NCBI GenBank assembly: GCA_030151245.1 | Contig: JASLEF010000225.1 | Coordinates: forward strand, 1-7,838 | Direction: 5' to 3' | Source of the DNA: Ignatzschineria sp. | GTDB taxonomy: Bacteria > Pseudomonadota > Gammaproteobacteria > Cardiobacteriales > Wohlfahrtiimonadaceae | Length of the DNA: 7,838 nt | Shown here: positions 5,508-7,838 of the stretch, one piece after another | Position numbering within the stretch: the first letter of the stretch is position 1 | How the letters are laid out: each line of letters opens with the position of its first letter | Notes under the pieces: generated by a model | The model's input: only the letters and a program-made list of their open reading frames with translations | What the model was told of the DNA's origin: nothing | Databases searched by the model: none | Position numbers and translations under genes: made by a program

Positions 5508-6452
5508 ATGACACTTTTCTTGCAAGCTTTCGCCCAACAGTTTTATGCTCTTCTACCCTTTTTTATTCTTATAGCAGTTGGCTATGCTTTAGTACGTGTA
5601 TTTAAATGGTCCAATCATTTCACCGAAGGATTAACAAAATTTTTATTTAACTTAGCTATTCCTGTCATGCTATTTGGCGTCATGAGCCGATTCCATACAC
5701 AAAAAGAGATGGATCCCATGTTAGTACTGGCGTATTTTGGCGCCTCTTTCGTACTATTTTTAATAGAAAAAATTTACGCTAAATACATTTTAAAACTCAA
5801 TTCTCAAGAAGGATCTGTTTTTGGTATTGGGGGGATATTCTCAAATAATGTGATGATTGGCATCCCGTTGATTATGCTCTTTATGGGCGATGAAGCCATT
5901 GCGGTTTCAGCTCTCATTATCTCTTTTAATGCCTTGCTACTCTGGAGTCTAGTCTCTTTTGCCATCGAATGGGCGGAACATGGATCCTTATCACTAAAAG
6001 GATTTATTATGACTTTTCGAGGAGTTCTAAAAAACCCTATCGTTATCGGTATTATGCTAGGGCTTATAGTCAGCTTTTTCAGAATTCCGATGCCAAACTT
6101 TGCCACTTCTACCATCAATATGTTTTCTAATATGGTTGCCCCCCTCTCGCTTTTAACCTTAGGAATGGGGCTTGCTAAATATCGCTTAGGCTCAAATCTA
6201 AAAGTTAGTCTTAATATTACCTTTTTTAAACTTATCATCCACCCTCTAATTATCTGGCTAGCAGCTATTTTATTAGGATTACCTGCCTTTGAAACAAAGG
6301 CCATTGTAATCTTAGGATCGATAGCTACAGGGATGAATGTTTATCTTATGGCACTTAAATTTAAAGTTATTGAAGATGCGACTGCTTCTAGCATCATTCT
6401 CACAACAGTTTTATCTGCAATTACAACACCCATTATTGTCGTCTTACTCTAG
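5508..6452 (+). CDS. AEC family (auxin efflux carrier-like) permease
   Basis: A 314-residue inner-membrane protein of the AEC family (Pfam PF03547), whose usual bacterial length is about 300-320, so it is complete. About ten hydrophobic segments are visible: about 14-32, 43-60, 71-88, 105-125, 130-153, 172-191, 205-223, 236-257, 263-283 and 293-313. Family marks are the N-rich break NNVMIGIP (113-120) in the first half, KNPIVIGIMLG (175-185) at the start of the second half, and APLSLLTLGMGL (211-222). In bacteria AEC members carry malate, malonate and other carboxylates or amino acids, and nothing in the sequence picks one. No clear ribosome site precedes the ATG, and an in-frame stop lies ten codons upstream, so this ATG is the only reasonable start. 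No partner gene shares an operon with it. Confidence 0.9.
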   Translation: MTLFLQAFAQQFYALLPFFILIAVGYALVRVFKWSNHFTEGLTKFLFNLAIPVMLFGVMSRFHTQKEMDPMLVLAYFGASFVLFLIEKIYAKYILKLNSQEGSVFGIGGIFSNNVMIGIPLIMLFMGDEAIAVSALIISFNALLLWSLVSFAIEWAEHGSLSLKGFIMTFRGVLKNPIVIGIMLGLIVSFFRIPMPNFATSTINMFSNMVAPLSLLTLGMGLAKYRLGSNLKVSLNITFFKLIIHPLIIWLAAILLGLPAFETKAIVILGSIATGMNVYLMALKFKVIEDATASSIILTTVLSAITTPIIVVLL

Positions 6453-6614
6453 CCCTCTATCAGTATCATGATGCGTTATAGAGTTACCGCTCAATCAATA
6501 TACTTTATTTTTATATATATTCCGGTATATTTTAATCTTAAAATGAGAGACTATTTGTTATGATAGCTTCTTAATATCCTATTACGTGAAGGCTTCCTAG
6601 AGTGAATTATTAAT
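6453..6614 (+). promoter_or_regulatory. Spacer between permease and rhodanese genes
   Basis: CTCTAT and ATAGAG near 6456-6482 can form a weak 6-bp hairpin without a T-run, a poor terminator. A -10-like TATGAT (6559-6564) lies 50 bases before the rhodanese ATG, but no good -35 stands before it. The rhodanese may have its own weak promoter here or be read through from the permease. Confidence 0.3.
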
Positions 6615-7169
6615 ATGAAAAAATTACTTTTATCAGCAACATTTCTGCTCACATCGTTCAGCTTTGGATCAGAAAATATTGGCATCACAGCTCAAGAAAC
6701 CTATGATTTAAAATCAGCCAACGAAGTACCTGTTCTATTTATTGATGTCCGTGATCCTGTAGAGATTATGTTTATCGGAAGCACTGATATGACAGATCTT
6801 AATATTCCCTTCTTAACCGTTGATAGGAATCTATGGAATGAAGAAAAAGGCGTTTTTCAGCTCCTCAAAAATAACGATTTTACATCACAAGTCGAAGCAG
6901 CTTTATCCGCTAGAGATCTAGACAAAGATACAATGATTATCACCATGTGCCGTTCAGGAAGTGAAAGAGGAAAACCTAGTGCAGATGCTCTACGTGAAGC
7001 AGGTTTTACGAATGCTCACTACGTCATTAATGGCTTCCAGGGCGATGTCATAAAAGAAGGAGAACAGAAAGGCTTCCGTCTTCAAAATGGTTGGCAAAAT
7101 AGCAACCTTCCTTGGAGCCCTAAAATGAATGGCGATAAAATTTATCGCACGGATAAAGCAGAAAAATAA
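6615..7169 (+). CDS. Periplasmic rhodanese-domain protein
   Basis: A 184-residue predicted secreted protein. Residues 1-19 are a Sec signal peptide (MKKLLLSATFLLTSFSFGS) without a lipobox, so the protein should be soluble in the periplasm. A single rhodanese domain fills the rest. FIDVRDPVEIMFIG (42-55) is the conserved first strand and turn, and MCRSGSERG (111-119) is the active-site loop, with C112 as sulfur-carrying cysteine and R113 and R118 beside it. ADALREAGF and YVINGFQGD (137-144) are the usual following elements. The C-terminal stretch GFRLQNGWQNSNLPW (153-167) recurs in exported single-domain rhodaneses as far as I recall. The catalytic cysteine is present, so sulfurtransferase or thiol-redox activity is likely; the donor and acceptor are unknown. 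The ribosome site is weak. The gene is followed by a good terminator. Confidence 0.9.
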   Translation: MKKLLLSATFLLTSFSFGSENIGITAQETYDLKSANEVPVLFIDVRDPVEIMFIGSTDMTDLNIPFLTVDRNLWNEEKGVFQLLKNNDFTSQVEAALSARDLDKDTMIITMCRSGSERGKPSADALREAGFTNAHYVINGFQGDVIKEGEQKGFRLQNGWQNSNLPWSPKMNGDKIYRTDKAEK

Positions 7170-7190
7170 TCATTTTTCAATCCTAATATT

Positions 7191-7220
7191 AAAGAGATCC
7201 CTATAAGAGATCTCTTTTTT
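7191..7220 (+). terminator. Rho-independent terminator after the rhodanese gene
   Basis: AAAGAGATC (7191-7199) and GATCTCTTT (7209-7217) form a perfect 9-bp stem around a nine-base loop, followed by three more T residues. It lies 22 bases past the stop codon. Confidence 0.85.
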
Positions 7221-7273
7221 ATCACTAATTAAATTAAAATTTATCCTTTCTTATTACCATACATAGCTATACT

Positions 7274-7409
7274 GTTGCCGCACATCGACTTTGAGAGAAG
7301 ATCGACAGTGAGATCGGCAATCACAAGATCCGACTAAACTTCGGTATTATTTTCAACTCTACTAAGATAAGTGTCAGCATTCTCTCCGACTATGCCAAGA
7401 TCAATTCTT
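7274..7409 (-). repeat. Degenerate repeat, copy A
   Basis: First of three related units. It aligns without gaps with copy B at a shift of exactly 300 bases; over 7281-7400 I count 93 identical positions of 120. Its last 23 bases (7387-7409) are identical to the end of copy C (7816-7838). The minus strand has an open frame reading IDLGIVGENADTYL and, after one stop, SDLVIADLTVDLLSKSM. Confidence 0.85.
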
Positions 7410-7561
7410 ATCACAGCTAATCCATCGCCGGAGCGAATATTTCGGTTTTATTACGCCTGCATGCCGGCAGATTAACCACTTCGATATCTCGCAATAATTT
7501 TTTAACGCCTTTATTACCGGACTCCGGCATAAGCACATCGTCTCTTCGTTGCCGGCGTAAA
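7410..7561. other. Spacer between repeat copies A and B, no gene supported
   Basis: This stretch separates copies A and B. It is dotted with CCGG words (7428, 7464, 7517, 7524, 7552), some inside small palindromes such as ATGCCGGCAG and CCGGACTCCGG. A minus-strand frame through it is open but starts inside copy B and has no ribosome site. The words TCCGGCATAA here (7523-7532) recur near the end of copy C (7802-7811). Confidence 0.4.
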
Positions 7562-7701
7562 CACATCAGCCCCATTGCCCCGCATCGGCTTTGAGAGAAG
7601 ATCAATAGTGAGGTCGGCAATCACCAGATCTGACTAAGTGCCGGTATTATCTTCGAGTACATCAAGATAAATTCAGGCATTCTCTTCGACTAAATCAAGA
7701 T
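7562..7701 (-). repeat. Degenerate repeat, copy B
   Basis: Second unit, beginning with ACATCAGCCCC, a word that also opens copy C (7702 onward, one C longer). The first 70 bases after the opening match copy C at a shift of 140 bases with about four of five positions identical. The minus-strand frame reads SDLVIADLTIDLLSKPM, again after a TAG at the same place as in copy A. Confidence 0.85.
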
Positions 7702-7838
7702 ACATCAGCCCCCATTGCCGCTCATCGGCTTTGAAAGAAGATCAATAGTGAGATCGGCAACCACGAGATCTAGCTAAATTCCGGCTTAAATCGATATCAA
7801 TTCCGGCATAATCTACGACTATGCCAAGATCAATTCTT
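7702..7838 (-). repeat. Degenerate repeat, copy C, running to the window edge
   Basis: Third unit. Its left half resembles copy B and its last 23 bases are identical to the end of copy A; the middle (about 7785-7815) differs from both and contains extra TTCCGGC words. The minus strand reads LDLVVADLTIDLLSKPM after a TAG, but the upstream IDLGIV piece is in another frame. The window ends inside matching sequence, so the array probably continues. Confidence 0.8.

Noticed and set aside
5804..6304. Long minus-strand frame opposite the AEC permease
   Set aside because: It lies entirely within a well-supported membrane protein gene and has no recognisable domain or ribosome site.
7417..7620. 67-codon minus-strand ORF in the repeat tract
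   Set aside because: It begins at a TTG inside copy B without a ribosome site, runs through decayed repeat, and uses a different frame from the conserved peptide.
7274..7838. CRISPR array
   Set aside because: The units are about 130 bases long, diverged and unevenly spaced, with no short identical repeats or unique spacers.

Overview
The window is 7838 bases of AT-rich bacterial chromosome. It carries a tRNA gene, eight protein genes I support, one doubtful small ORF, and a gene-free right end built from degenerate repeats. Lipoboxes, a Sec signal peptide, an AbgT/MtrF-type transporter and an encoded CCA on the tRNA point to a low-GC Gram-negative bacterium. A gammaproteobacterium of the Cardiobacteriales type (Ignatzschineria or Wohlfahrtiimonas) would fit, but that is a guess from gene content and base composition, not a match I could test.

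Left part (1-1800): a minus-strand tRNA-Arg(CCG) with its own promoter and terminator. It is followed by a plus-strand, stand-alone phage-type S24 repressor (HTH plus LexA-like autocleavage domain) with a palindrome over its promoter. Behind a strong terminator lies a small basic protein I do not recognise. Its promoter shares a 12-base block with the repressor promoter and has a perfect inverted repeat around the -10 box. The two genes may form a small regulatory module: a self-cleaving repressor and a target gene.

Middle part (1800-5430): a short lipoprotein gene and a Dabb-domain gene look like a two-gene operon. They converge on a minus-strand AbgT-family transporter with a shared bidirectional terminator between them. 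The transporter keeps every substrate- and sodium-site residue I could place against MtrF. A 640-base divergent region separates it from a second lipoprotein, which begins at a TTG codon behind a good ribosome binding site and a near-consensus promoter.

Right part (5430-7838): an AEC-family permease and a periplasmic rhodanese, each apparently its own unit, the latter ending in a clear terminator. From about 7270 to the end there is no credible gene. Instead there are three diverged copies of a unit of about 130 bases, richer in GC, GATC and CCGG than the rest and still matching when the window ends. The minus strand of each copy preserves a short reading frame with mostly synonymous differences. 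This repeat tract is the least explained part of the window.
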